Shown: positions 1 to 9,652 of the stretch, piece by piece
Layout of the letters: every line of letters begins with the position of its first letter
Numbering within the stretch: position 1 is the stretch's first letter
From: Drechmeria coniospora
Lineage: Eukaryota; Ascomycota; Sordariomycetes; Hypocreales; Ophiocordycipitaceae
Reading direction: 5' to 3'
Assembly (NCBI RefSeq): GCF_001625195.1
Contig: NC_054391.1
Coordinates: forward strand, 7,699,157 to 7,763,156
Length of the DNA: 64,000 nt
The notes under the pieces: model-generated
What the model was told of the DNA's origin: nothing
Databases searched by the model: none
What the model saw: the letters and a program-made list of their open reading frames with translations, nothing else
Program-made: the position numbers and the translations under genes

Positions 1-55
1 TAAGTCTCTAAGGAATCCCTATTTAGTATTAGTTATACTAGCTAAATAGAAGGGG
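1..55 (+). pseudogene. 3' tail of a copia gag-pol plus polypurine tract
   Basis: The first bases match the last codons of the copia polyprotein seen complete at 31621-31669: the GIPI-stop end, then the AT-rich spacer and a purine run (AGAAGGGG) directly before an LTR. Only the extreme 3' end is in the window, so this is a truncated copy running in from the left. It is more RIP-mutated than the internal copies. Confidence 0.75.
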
Positions 56-107
56 TATTAAAATACTATAATTTATTTTTATAAGACTACCTAAATAGAA
101 TACTATT

Positions 108-295
108 ATAATAGTACTACTACTTGTACTCTTTTTTTAGTTTACTCTATACTCTTTATTATATAATATGCAGACTACCTATATATATAGCCTTTTCCTC
201 CTTGTACTTACTGTTTTCTTTCTTTTTTCTTCCTTTTTAATTCGAAAATTCTATAGTCTTTATATATACTACCTTCTTACTAGTCCGTATTGTAA
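108..295 (+). mobile_element. MITE-like element, copy 1 (188 bp, RIP-mutated)
   Basis: Aligns over 188 bp with 304-491 and, inverted, with 2653-2840. The first bases are heavily mutated. It lies tandem to copy 2, separated only by the 8 bases 296-303. The short reading frame across it has no support as a gene. Confidence 0.6.
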
Positions 296-303
296 TAGTA
301 GTT

Positions 304-491
304 GTGACGATATCGTATATCGTACTCTTCTTCTGGCCTACCCTACACTCTTCATCACGTGATGCGCGGACCACCTATGTATATGGCCCCTTCCTCCCCG
401 CACTCACTGTTTTCCTTCTCTTTTCTTCTTCCTTAGTTCGAAAATTCTATAGTCTTTGCACATACTGCCTTCCTGCTAGTCAGCATCGTAA
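304..491 (+). mobile_element. MITE-like element, copy 2 (188 bp)
   Basis: A non-coding 188-bp unit beginning GTGACGATAT and ending CATCGTAA, so the ends are short imperfect inverted repeats. The flanks TAGTAGTT and CAGTAGTA agree in 6 of 8 positions; one of the two differences is a RIP-type C-to-T. The same unit occurs inverted at 2653-2840 with a perfect 8-bp duplication. An 8-bp target duplication fits hAT-type DNA transposons, but the termini do not match the usual CAG-type hAT ends, so the superfamily is open. Confidence 0.65.
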
Positions 492-813
492 CAGTAGTAA
501 CTACTAATTATACTACTATTAGTCTAAAAATACTATAATATACTATAAGTATAAGTAAGTATATTAAGTTAAAATATAGTATTTAATATACTATTTCTTT
601 ATACTATAATTTAGAGTAATTAGTAATAGTACTACTACTAGCTAACTTACTATTACTATATAACCTATATATATAATAATTAGTTAATTACTTAAGCTAA
701 TTAATTAAAATACTAATTACTATTCTCTTAACTACTACTAGTAATTACTAACTAATAGTACTAGTATTAGCTATTTTTAACTATAATATAATAACTATTT
801 AATATGTTATTTA

Positions 814-1193
814 TATTATAGTATTAGTCTTAGCCTAATACAGGATATAAGACAAAATAAGACAACGGACCTACTTAAAAACATATATAAACTAAAAGCC
901 CTATTATAATATTACGCTTTACCTAATAGAGCTATATCCTAGGATAGAGTTACGTACTATTGTATGTAACTTGTACCCTATAACTAAGTAGGTATTGGAG
1001 TATAAGTACTCTAATGCCTTATACTTAAAGTTAGAGTTCTGTAGATTTCTCAATAACTATTTCCGACTACTAAATACTAGTAGTACTAGTAACTCTATAA
1101 TAAGCCCTAATTAATAAGTAGTTTTCCCTTCTTTAAGTCTTTTAATAAATATTATTAAGATTTATAAAGTAGCTACTTAGTAACTTTGTAATA
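814..1193 (+). mobile_element. Solo Gyp-A LTR, interrupted
   Basis: Matches the 171-bp Gyp-A LTR after RIP (TATTATAGTATTAG at the start, TTTGTAATA at the end). Flanked by the exact 5-bp duplication ATTTA (809-813 and 1194-1198). Interrupted by a Gyp-B LTR at 902-1102. Confidence 0.85.
902..1102 (+). mobile_element. Solo Gyp-B LTR (201 bp)
   Basis: Exactly the length of the Gyp-B LTRs at 23595 and 45339. Flanked by the duplication AGCCC (897-901 and 1103-1107) inside the Gyp-A LTR. Carries the TATTGGAGTA/TACTCTAATG hairpin typical of the family, weakened by RIP. Confidence 0.88.
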
Positions 1194-1251
1194 ATTTACT
1201 ATATAACTAAATAGGTAACTTATATTATAGTATTAGGCTTAGCCTAATATA

Positions 1252-1604
1252 TATTATGGGGTTAATAACTTACTGCTTTAGGACTCTTAATATTATAGTA
1301 TTAGGCTGAGCCTAATATAAAATATACAATAAAAGGACTAATAAACCTACTAAAGGAATATATATAAACTAAAAGCCCTAACTATTAAGTAGTTTTCCCT
1401 TTTTTAAGTCTTTTAATAAAAATTACTAAGAGTCTTAAAGCAGTTACTTAGTAACTTTGTAATACTTAATAATACTTATTAAAAGACTTAAAGAAGGAAA
1501 ATCTACTTATTAGTTAGGGCTTTTAGTTTATATATATTCTTCTAGTAAGTCTATTAGTCCTTTTATCTTATATCATATATTAGGCTAAGCCAAATACTAT
1601 AATA
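1252..1604 (-). mobile_element. Gyp-A LTR (inverted), interrupted
   Basis: Inverted Gyp-A LTR flanked by the exact duplication ATATA (1247-1251 and 1605-1609). Split by a third LTR at 1291-1464. Confidence 0.85.
1291..1464 (+). mobile_element. Gyp-A LTR, innermost of the stack
   Basis: About 174 bp, forward orientation, flanked by CTTAA (1286-1290 and 1465-1469). Heavily RIP-mutated despite being the youngest layer here, so RIP acted after this insertion. Confidence 0.87.
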
Positions 1605-1863
1605 ATATAGGATATAAGATAAAGGGACCTAATAGACCTACTTAGGAGTATATAAAACTAAAGCCCTAATTAATAAGTAGTTTTCTTATTCTTTAAGTCT
1701 ATTAATAAATATTATTAAGATTTCTAAAGTAATTACTTAGTAATTCTATAAGTTAGCCCCCTCTAAAACGGGTATACTCTAAGGCGGGTACCCTATTTAG
1801 CTCTTTTATATAAATTAACTTACTATTTTATAACTGTATTTTTTGGTATAATTTAACTATAAT

Positions 1864-3001
1864 TTTTAAGATAAATAGGGAAATACCTCTTAGAATAAAG
1901 AGGTAAAATGGGAAGGGTGCGCAATAGAAGTTTAATTATACGGACTATCCAAAATAGATATCAATTAAGGCTGTTAGTAACAGTACGAAGTACACTAGTT
2001 AGTAACTAGGCAAGAAATACAGATTTAAATAAGTTAAACAGTAGTACTAAGGGATAATTTAAAAAGAAAGACTATTGTATTTCTTATACTTACTTACGTA
2101 TGTATATATATGTATTTTCAGTATATGTATTCTTATGCGTACTTGTTCTATCCTAACTATTTAAGAGTATAGGAAAGGGAGGACTATTTTATACCTAAGA
2201 GGTAGTACCTTAATTAGTACAATATATATGTATTGGAATTCTATCTAATTCTATATAATGTATCTCTAAACAATTTGCTTATATTTAATGCAGTTCTAAA
2301 TAATTTAGTTAAGTTATACTATAAGTTATATAGTTAGTGTATGCGATTAGTAAACTTAGTTAGTATTAGTATTCGGTCGTAATAGTACAGTAGGAGTACT
2401 GCAGTAGTCGAGTGGGCCAGTAGTAGTACTACTAATAAGCAGTTAGGTGGGTCCTACTGTATAATAGTAGTACTATTAGCGGGTAACTACTAGTAGTAGT
2501 TAGGAGCGCGTTAATTAATGGCCCGATTAATAATCTTACTTAGTTAACTAAGTACTACTTATACAGGATGCGTAATAGTAGTAAATTAGCTAGGTAGTAG
2601 TACTGCTATTAGTAATACTAAGTCTAAGCGAGGAGAATTTATATAGTAAGTATTACGAAGCTAACTAGTAGGAAGGCAGTATGCGCAAAGACTATAGAAT
2701 TTTCGAACTAAGGAGGAAGAAAAGAGACAGAAAACAATAAGGGCGGAGAGGAAGGGCCTATATACCCAGACGGTCCGCGCGTTACGTAATAGAGAGTGTA
2801 GGGTAGGCTAGGAAGAGAATACGATATATAATATCGTTACAGTAAGTACAATTCGTTAACTCGATATACTACTTATACGTATAGTATAGTAGTAGTATAT
2901 TAGTAAGTAGTAGTACTACTGCTTGGTATTGTAAATAGTAATATATAGGATAGTATCCTATTTAGGTAGTCTTACTAGTATAAATACTAGTAATTTTAAT
3001 A
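1864..3001 (-). mobile_element. 3' LTR of Cop-M1 (Cop-B type)
   Basis: Runs from TTTTAAGAT (TCTTAAAAT after C-to-T) to the AATTTTAATA end, followed by an inverted polypurine tract (CCCCCTTT) and pol. The extra length over the about 930 bp of the solo copy at 6139-7072 is a 188-bp MITE with its duplication. Confidence 0.87.
2653..2840 (-). mobile_element. MITE-like element, copy 3 (188 bp)
   Basis: Inserted in the LTR between perfect 8-bp duplications AGTAAGTA (2645-2652 and 2841-2848). The same LTR position is unoccupied in the copy at 6139-7072. Inverted relative to 304-491, and less RIP-mutated than copy 1. Confidence 0.82.
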
Positions 3002-4117
3002 CCCCCTTTATTTAGCTAGTAAGAGTACTACTAAATAGGAATCCTTTAAAGACTTCGTAGGCTAAGGTATTATTAGAAGAGATTAGTAATAAGGGCCTTA
3101 GTAAGACTATTAGTAGGTATTAACTTAGTATTGAGATAGCTAATTTTAGCTAAGCTGCTTATTGCTTTTTGCTAAATGTATTAAAATTAAAGTAAGGTAT
3201 ACTTAGTATAAAAATACTAATTTAGGTTATTAGCATTAGAAATAGATCTACTATTATTATATAGAAGTAGAATAGGTTTTTAAAGACTTTTACCTATTTT
3301 TATAAATAGACTATTTAGCTATTTAAGTTTCTGAATTTCTTTTAATAGGGTATTGGATTTTACCTCTATAATTAAAAGAGTAATAATACTTACTCTTTTT
3401 GACTTTTAGTAGATTAGTCTACCTACTAGGGTAAAGAGGTACCTATAGGTAGACTTATGTTACGGAGTCGCTAGGCGACTGCTCTAGGACTCTAAATGAT
3501 GTTTATTAAAAGACTTGAAGGATAGGAAAACTACTTGGCAACTAGGGCTTCTAGTTATATGCGTTCCTCCTAGTGGGTCCCTTGGTTCCCTCCGTTCTCC
3601 TATATCGGGCTAAGCCCGATACTATAACAACTTAGAAGAATTTAAGTTACCTATAAAGTTATTATTTAAAAATCCAAATAGATTAGGTACTAGGGACTTA
3701 GACTAATAGTAAATAGCTAGGTTAATAGTCCCTTTTAGATATTAAAGAAGGTTCTTACCGATTAATAATTATAGACTAGTAGCCTAATATATATACCGAG
3801 ATAGCTATTAAATTACAGAGGTTATATTTAGTCGGGTTAATAGTATTAGGTATATTAGAGTCCTAACTATTTATTAGTATATTAGTAAGTTAATTACAGG
3901 TAAGGGAGGAAGAGGTTTTATTATAGCTTATTTAAGTATACCTAGCTATAATAGTATTACTACTGCCTTAGCCCCCTTTAGCCTAAATTAAGATAGTACT
4001 TCTTTAATATACCCCTTTTAACTAAGAGTAATACCCTTAGTCGTTCGGTTAATTTATATACCTAAGAAGAATATAGCCTACTTATAATCTTTAATTAGGT
4101 AAACCTTATATAGTTTT
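3002..4117 (-). pseudogene. Cop-M1 pol, RNase H and C-terminal RT part
   Basis: Collinear with 60078-61030 on the minus strand and, reverse-complemented, with the RT/RNase H end of Cop-2. It shows the C-terminal RNase H region with the family's HNRTK and PTDSLTKAL-like blocks, in RIP-degraded form. The 3' end of the frame has lost one base relative to the other copies. A young solo Gyp-A LTR interrupts it at 3458-3629. Pol continues at 21190 after the nested block. Not functional: there are many in-frame stops. Confidence 0.8.
3458..3629 (-). mobile_element. Solo Gyp-A LTR, little mutated
   Basis: 172 bp beginning TGTTACGGAGTCGC and ending CTATAACA, with the exact duplication ACTTA (3453-3457 and 3630-3634). 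It keeps CpG-rich segments that surrounding sequence has lost, so it is a late insertion or escaped RIP because of its short length. Confidence 0.93.
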
Positions 4118-4637
4118 TCTTAAAAATAAAAGGGGAAATACCTCTTGGAATAAAGGGGTAAAATAGGAAGGGTACGCAATAGAAGTTCAGTTGTACGGAC
4201 TATCCAAAATGGATATCAATTAAGGCTGTTAGTAACAGCAGAAAGTACACCAGTTAGTAACTAGGCAAGAAATACAGATTTGAATAAGTCAAATAGTAGT
4301 GCTAAGGGACAATTCAAAAAAAAAAAAAAGACTATTGTATTTCTTATAGTTACTTACGCGCATGCATGTGTATTTACAGTGTGTATATCTTGCGTGCGTG
4401 TATTCTATCCTAACTATCTAAGAGTATAGGAAAGGGAGGACTATTTTATACCTAAGAGGTAGTACCTTAATTAGTGCAATGTATATGTATTGGAATTCTG
4501 TCTGATTCCATACAATGCATCTCCGAACAATCTGCTTGCATTTAATGCAGCTCCAAATACTCTGGTTAAGTTATACTGCTAGTTGGTTGCAACTAGTAGG
4601 GTTGATCAGTATTAGGGTTCGGTCGCGACAGTATAAC

Positions 4638-5374
4638 TGTTAAAATACTGGTATTTATACTAGTAAGACTACCTAAATAGGATACTATCCTATTAGTATT
4701 AGTACTAGTACTACTAGTACGGATGCTATACTATACTGCGAGTATTAGTAAGCATATTGAGTTGACTAATAGTATACAACATACTACTTCTCCGAACCAT
4801 AACTCGGAGCGACGCACGGTAGTACTACTACCGATCAACTCACTACTGCAATATGACCCATACATATGGTAGCCAGTCGACCACTAGAGCTAATTAATCG
4901 GTACGACAATTGCTGCTCTCCCAATCGCTACTAGCGCTTGCCAGCCTACAATACTAACTTGGGCCGGACCACCCATTCATTATATAATGGAATTAGTCAA
5001 GCTAATGACTAAAACAATCCATCCAACCTTATAACGGAAGCAGTTAACTAACGAGTAACTAAAACAGTTATCTAACTGTATAATAGTTTTAGCCATTTAA
5101 GCTATAGTACGATAGCGCCTTTAATCTACGATAGAATCTCCGATAAAGCCGTTATTGGGGATTGTTCTGTAGATATAAATAGCCTCTCTTTTCCTGTACT
5201 GTAGCTAGAAGAAATAATTACATTCGTTTGTATAATTTGGTACTACCAATTGTATACTCTTGCCCAGTTACTAACTGGTACTTCCCTTATTGCTGTTACT
5301 AACAGTATAATTGATTTACTAGTCCGTGCGATATACTTTTACTATCCCCTGCTCTTACGTATTAATTGCAAAGA
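4638..5374 (+). mobile_element. 5' LTR of Cop-1 (737 bp)
   Basis: Begins TGTTAAAATACTGG, with the palindrome AATAGGATACTATCCTATT close to the start, and ends TTGCAAAGA. The termini are TG...GA, not the canonical TG...CA. The primer site follows without a gap. U5 carries the inverted pair CCAGTTACTAACTGG and CTGTTACTAACAG. Confidence 0.92.
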
Positions 5375-5392
5375 GGTTATAAGCCCGGAAGG
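5375..5392 (+). promoter_or_regulatory. Primer binding site, initiator tRNA-Met anticodon arm
   Basis: GGTTATAAGCCCGGAAGG; the copy at 26141 reads GGTTATGAGCCCGGAAGG. Its complement contains GGGCTCATAACC, the anticodon stem-loop of eukaryotic initiator tRNA-Met with CAT in the loop. This matches the half-tRNA priming known for Drosophila copia, rather than priming by the tRNA 3' end. Confidence 0.8.
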
Positions 5393-5409
5393 ACTACAAT
5401 CAATCCCCT

Positions 5410-5835
5410 AGAATTAATCTGTGCGACTTACTAAGTCGCCTACCAGTACTACTGGTAAATCGTACAAGAACGACTATTGTAACTTATTAAGTTACCTACT
5501 AGTACTACTAGTAACTTATAGTATAACTCAGGAACTTACTAAGTTACCTACTAGTACTACTGGTAACGATTAATTGACTTCTGTAACCTACTAGTACTAC
5601 TAGTAACTTATGGTCTAACTCAGGAACTTACTAAGTTACCTACCAGTACTACTGGTAACAATTGATTGACTTCTGTGACCTACTAGTACTACTAGTAATT
5701 CTTAGTCGAACTCTGTAACCTACTAAGTTACCTACCAGTACTACTGGTAACGCTTGGTTGTCTCCAAGCTACGGCTCCTCTTCCTACTAGTACTACTAGT
5801 AGGAGACCTAACTGCTAGTATTACTAGCTAGGTAA
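5410..5835 (+). repeat. Leader array of short hairpins
   Basis: Between primer site and gag, a unit such as AAGTTACCTACCAGTACTAC recurs about eight times. Each has a perfect odd-centred palindrome TACCAGTA-C-TACTGGTA or its TACTAGTA variant. The untranslated leader would fold into a row of small stem-loops. A homologous array is at 26183-26665. Confidence 0.8.
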
Positions 5836-6138
5836 GTAAGGTAAGACTAGAATCTAGTTACGAACTAGAAAATAGATCCCAATAACCAAGGTCAGAAGAC
5901 CAACCTATTGGAAATTGAAAAACATCTACGGGAATAACAAACGCAAATCGACAAACTGCTACAGTAACTCAATACTATTATCCTAAGGATACAAGAACGA
6001 CTAGATTTAATAAAGTCTACCCTTAGTACTAGTACTAGTCTCAACAGGGTAGAGGAAGGCTATTCTAACTATACGCTAAATAAAAAGGCATTTAACTTCC
6101 CTAAATATGCAAAACTTAAAGGTACTAAGAACTATAAG

Positions 6139-7072
6139 TCTTAAAATGAAAAGGGGAAATACCTCTTGGAATAAAGGGGTAAAATAGGAAGGGTGCGCAG
6201 TGGAAGTTCAGTTGCACGGACTATCCAAAATGGATATCAATCGATGCTGTTAGTAACAGCAGGAAGTGCACCAGTTAGTAACTGGGCAGGGAATACAGAT
6301 TTGAACAAGTCAAATAGTAGTGCCAAGGGATAATTCAGAAAAGAAAGACTGTTGTGTTTCTTGTGCTTGCTTGCGCGCGTATGTGTGTGTTCAGCGTGTG
6401 CATCTTGTGTGTTATCCTAACTATCTAAGAGTGTAGGAAAGGGAGGACCATTTTATACCTAAGAGGTAGTACCTCAATCAGTGCAATGTGCATGTGTTGG
6501 AATTCTGTCTGATTCCATACAATGCGTCTCCGAACAATCTGCTTGCATTCAATGCAGCTCCAAATACTCTGGTTGAGTCATACTGCAAGTTGGTTGCAAC
6601 TAGCAGGGTTGATCAGTATTAGGGTTCGGTCGCGACAGTACAGCAGCATTGCTGCAGTAGTCGAGCGGGCCAATAGTAGTACTACTAACACGCAACTGCT
6701 AGTTGCAGTTAGGTGGGTCCTCCAGCGCAACAGTAGTACTGTTGGCGGGCAACTACTAGTAGTAGTTGGGAGCGCGTTAATTAACGGCCCGATTAATGAT
6801 CTTGCTTGGTCGACCAAGTACCACTTTGCACGTAACGTGCGACAGTAGTAAATTGGCTGGGCAGTAGTACTGCCATCAATTGTACCAAGTCGGAGCGAGG
6901 AGAATTTGCATAGCAAGTGCAATTCGTTAACTCGATATACTACCTGTACGTGCAGTACAGTGGTAGTATATGGGCAAGCAGTAGTACTGCTGCCTGGTGT
7001 TGCAAATGGCAACACATAGGATAGTATCCTATTTGGGTAGTCTTACTAGTATAAATACCAGTAATTTTAACA
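6139..7072 (-). mobile_element. Solo Cop-B LTR (934 bp) in Cop-1 gag
   Basis: Flanked by the exact duplication ATAAG (6134-6138 and 7073-7077). The empty site is seen in Cop-2 near 26990. This is the best-preserved Cop-B LTR. It shares about 60 bp at one end and the CAGTTAGTAACTGG block with the Cop-1 LTR, but the middle differs. Small reading frames on either strand here are chance products of LTR sequence. Confidence 0.93.
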
Positions 7073-8237
7073 ATAAGCTATAGGAGCAATCCCTAGCAAT
7101 ATACCTTTAAGCCCTTAATCTGGAAGGTTTTTTGGATAAACCTTTAATAGCATTTAGTTTTTTAGGTAGGAATTAAGCCAATTTACTTATACTACTACGG
7201 GATAGCTGTTCGAAAGAAATCTTAGCATTAACTGCTTATATTAAAAATCCAACTTAAATTTATCTATTATTGAAGAAGCACTACTGCAAAGGCTACAAAG
7301 CTAAGCGCTCTAACCTATATAAGGCCTACTATAGTCTTACATTTAAGGGGTATAAAGGAATACTTAATGCATTTAATACTAAATTCAATAGTCAACTTAC
7401 CAGGCTATTACTAGCTAGAGCAATAATTAATCCATTAGACCAGACTAATTATTACCTTATATCTATTGAACCTGTATTTCTACATTGGGTAGCTATTTAG
7501 GAAAATAACCTTATATCTTCTAAAGTACTAGGACTCCAATCGGATATCTTTAACCTACAATATCTTCTAGCTAACCTAATAAAAGAAAATCGAAACTCTA
7601 GTACTACTAGAACGAATACATTTAGTTACTAGACATCTCAAGGACCTAAGAAAAAGAAGAAGGGAAATAAGTTTAATAAATCTAACCAATTGAGTTAACC
7701 CAATAAATTAATTTAATCTAAGAAACTAAATAAATCCAACCAATTAACCAAGCAACCAAAGAATACTACTAGTTTCCTAGTTAGTAACTACAGCCTAACT
7801 GTTAGCTGTATGGACTTACCTAATTCCCACTAAGAATCAGATACTAATTCTATATAAGAATTGGAGATATTACCTAACTTAGATAATATCGGTACACTAT
7901 ATAGTGTTACTAATACTAATATATACAATTAGGGCTTAATCTATAATACTGGCTCGACCTGCTATTTAGTAAACAATCGGTCTAAGTTTTTAAATTTCCG
8001 ACTAATTGCAAAATCCTAGTCAAAACCAATTACAACTAGAGGTAGTCCTATCTACCCTAGTGGAATTGGGAATATAGAATTTACAGTATTAATTAATACT
8101 AACCCACTAACCTATAGTACACTTACACTAAAGGAGGTACTATATATTCCGAAGCTGGAAGTCAATATTATTAGTAGGATATATTACTACGGATTAGGGG
8201 GAATACTTATTAAGGAATCCCTATATAACTCAAACCG

Positions 8238-8438
8238 TGTTATGATATTAGGCTTTGCCTAATAGAGCTATGTCCTAGGATAGAGCCACATGCTACCGTA
8301 CGTAACTCGTATCCTATAACTAAGCAGGCATTGGAGTATAAGTACTCCAATGCCTAGTACCTTAAGTTAGTGTTCCGTAGGTTTCTTAACAACTATTTCC
8401 GACCACTAGATACTGGCAGTACTAGTGACTCCATAACA
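8238..8438 (+). mobile_element. Solo Gyp-B LTR (201 bp) in Cop-1 pol
   Basis: TGTTATGATATTAGG to CCATAACA, with the exact duplication AACCG (8233-8237 and 8439-8443). Contains a perfect 12-bp hairpin, GGCATTGGAGTA (8327-8338) against TACTCCAATGCC (8343-8354). Confidence 0.95.
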
Positions 8439-8625
8439 AACCGAAAAGTATACGGCCTACTAAACTTCCAAAGGCACGGCTTCTTCCTACAATAAGAAGG
8501 TCTAGATACACCTACCTTAAATAAGTCGGATTCAGCCTACTTCTGCTACTATAGCAGTTACGGAATTGTAGTAGAAATTCCTATGCAACAACCTTCCTAG
8601 GCCAACGAGGCAGAAGACTATACGA

Positions 8626-8745
8626 TACCTAGATCGGTGCCTAGGTCGGCACCTAGATCGGTACCTAGGTCGGTACCTAGATTGGTGCCTAAGTCGGTAC
8701 CTAGTCCGGTACTAAGACCGGGACCTAGACCAAGACCAGGTCCTA
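8626..8745 (+). repeat. 12-bp minisatellite coding PRSV repeats
   Basis: About eight units of the type CGGTACCTAGGT, in frame with pol, encoding Pro-Arg-Ser-Val/Ala, followed by a PRPGPRPRPGPSP tail. Lies between protease and integrase. Copy number is larger in Cop-2 and in the copia at the right end. Confidence 0.88.
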
Positions 8746-9481
8746 GCCCAACTATTAGTTCGGCTAGTATAAGGGACCTTACTAAGGCTACCTTATATAA
8801 AGACCCTATAGAGGACCCAGTCCCTATAGAGGCAACAGACCTACTAGTAGCCCTAACTACTAGTACTAAGGAACAGGCTATTCCGACTACCAGTACGGAA
8901 TCCAGCAACTAGTCTTACTAAAGACTATTGCAATAAGCAGGCATTTGGCACATACGACTAGGATATATTAGTTTGCTACTTTTGAAAAAGACTAGTAAAA
9001 TTACCAGTAGGCTGCCTAACTTTACATCTATTAAGGTTACCGACTTCTAATACATTGCTTGTATACGGGCAAAATCCATAAGACGCCAGTTAAGGGAACT
9101 AATTAAGGACCCAGACTATGCACTTAACTTAATCGAAGGGGATATATTTAGGATTAAACCTATATCCTATAATCGAAAATCTATTAGATTAATACTAATT
9201 AATCGAAAATCCCAATTCCATTAGGTACATATCCTACCCAATAAGGAAGGACCAATAATTCTTTAGGCTATAAAGAACTTCTTTCAAAGCCTAAAAATAC
9301 ACTATAGCCGTTACCCAAAAAGGCTATTCTATAATAGAGGACCTAAAATTAATATATTGTTATAGGACTGGTTAGGTACCAAAGGAATACTAGTCGATAC
9401 GTCTTACCCGTATACCCCCGAATAAAACAGACTTACCGAACGGTCTATACAAGTTATCCTGGACCGGCTATAAGCAACTAT

Positions 9482-9652
9482 TGTTATGGTATTAGGCTTA
9501 GCCCGATATAGGAGAACGAAGGGAACCAAGGGACCCACTAGGAGGAACGCATACAACTAGAAGCCCTAGTTATTAGGTAGTTTTCCCTCCTTCAAGTCTT
9601 TTAATAAATATTATTAAGAGTCCTAGAGCAGTTGCCTAGCGACTCCGTAATA
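9482..9652 (+). mobile_element. 5' LTR of Gyp-A1 (171 bp)
   Basis: Starts TGTTATGGTAT, ends TAATA (TAACA after RIP). The start of the LTR contains the 19-base palindrome family TATCGGGCTTAGCCCGATA (two positions altered in this copy, intact at 16778-16796). A second inverted repeat, AGTTGC/GCGACT, lies near the end. The 11-nt self-primer complement AAGTCTTTTAA is at 9594-9604, which would put the RNA start 113 nt into the LTR. Confidence 0.93.

Larger units (their letters stand above)
1223..1750 (+). mobile_element. Gyp-A LTR, interrupted by two further Gyp-A LTRs
   Basis: Outer layer: 1223-1251 is the LTR start and about 1605-1750 is the rest. The left flank is ACTTA and the right flank near 1747 is AGTTA, one mismatch, so the end is approximate. 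This is the lowest layer of a three-deep stack of the same LTR. Confidence 0.7.
56..1863 (+). mobile_element. RIP-degraded copia 3' LTR, host of MITEs and gypsy LTRs
   Basis: Starts TATTAAAATAC (TGTTAAAATAC after G-to-A) directly after the purine tract and follows the Cop-1 LTR (4638-5374) with heavy C-to-T and G-to-A change through about 800. It is broken by two MITEs, by a gypsy LTR at 814-1193 and by a nested LTR stack at 1223-1750. The last stretch, 1751-1863, resembles the U5 part of the LTR only weakly. I cannot define the true 3' end. It is probably truncated by the insertion or rearrangement that placed Cop-M1. Confidence 0.6.

Noticed and set aside
168..507. Two small hydrophobic ORFs near the left end
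   Set aside because: They are the two MITE copies; the same sequence is found inverted and non-coding at 2653-2840.
1751..1863. GC-richer patch with GGGTATACTCTAAGGCGGG
   Set aside because: Too short to identify; could be leftover LTR sequence or unique DNA, with no coding or structural signal I can support.
6522..7015. ORFs of 108 and 145 codons on both strands of a Cop-B LTR
   Set aside because: They lie wholly inside an LTR with defined ends and duplication, and are not open in the other three Cop-B LTRs.
8618..8908. Gly/Leu/Thr/Asp-repeat frame on the strand opposite Cop-1 pol (same at 28328-28642; 63147-63533 on the plus strand)
   Set aside because: It is the complement of the PRSV minisatellite, which is in frame with protease and integrase.
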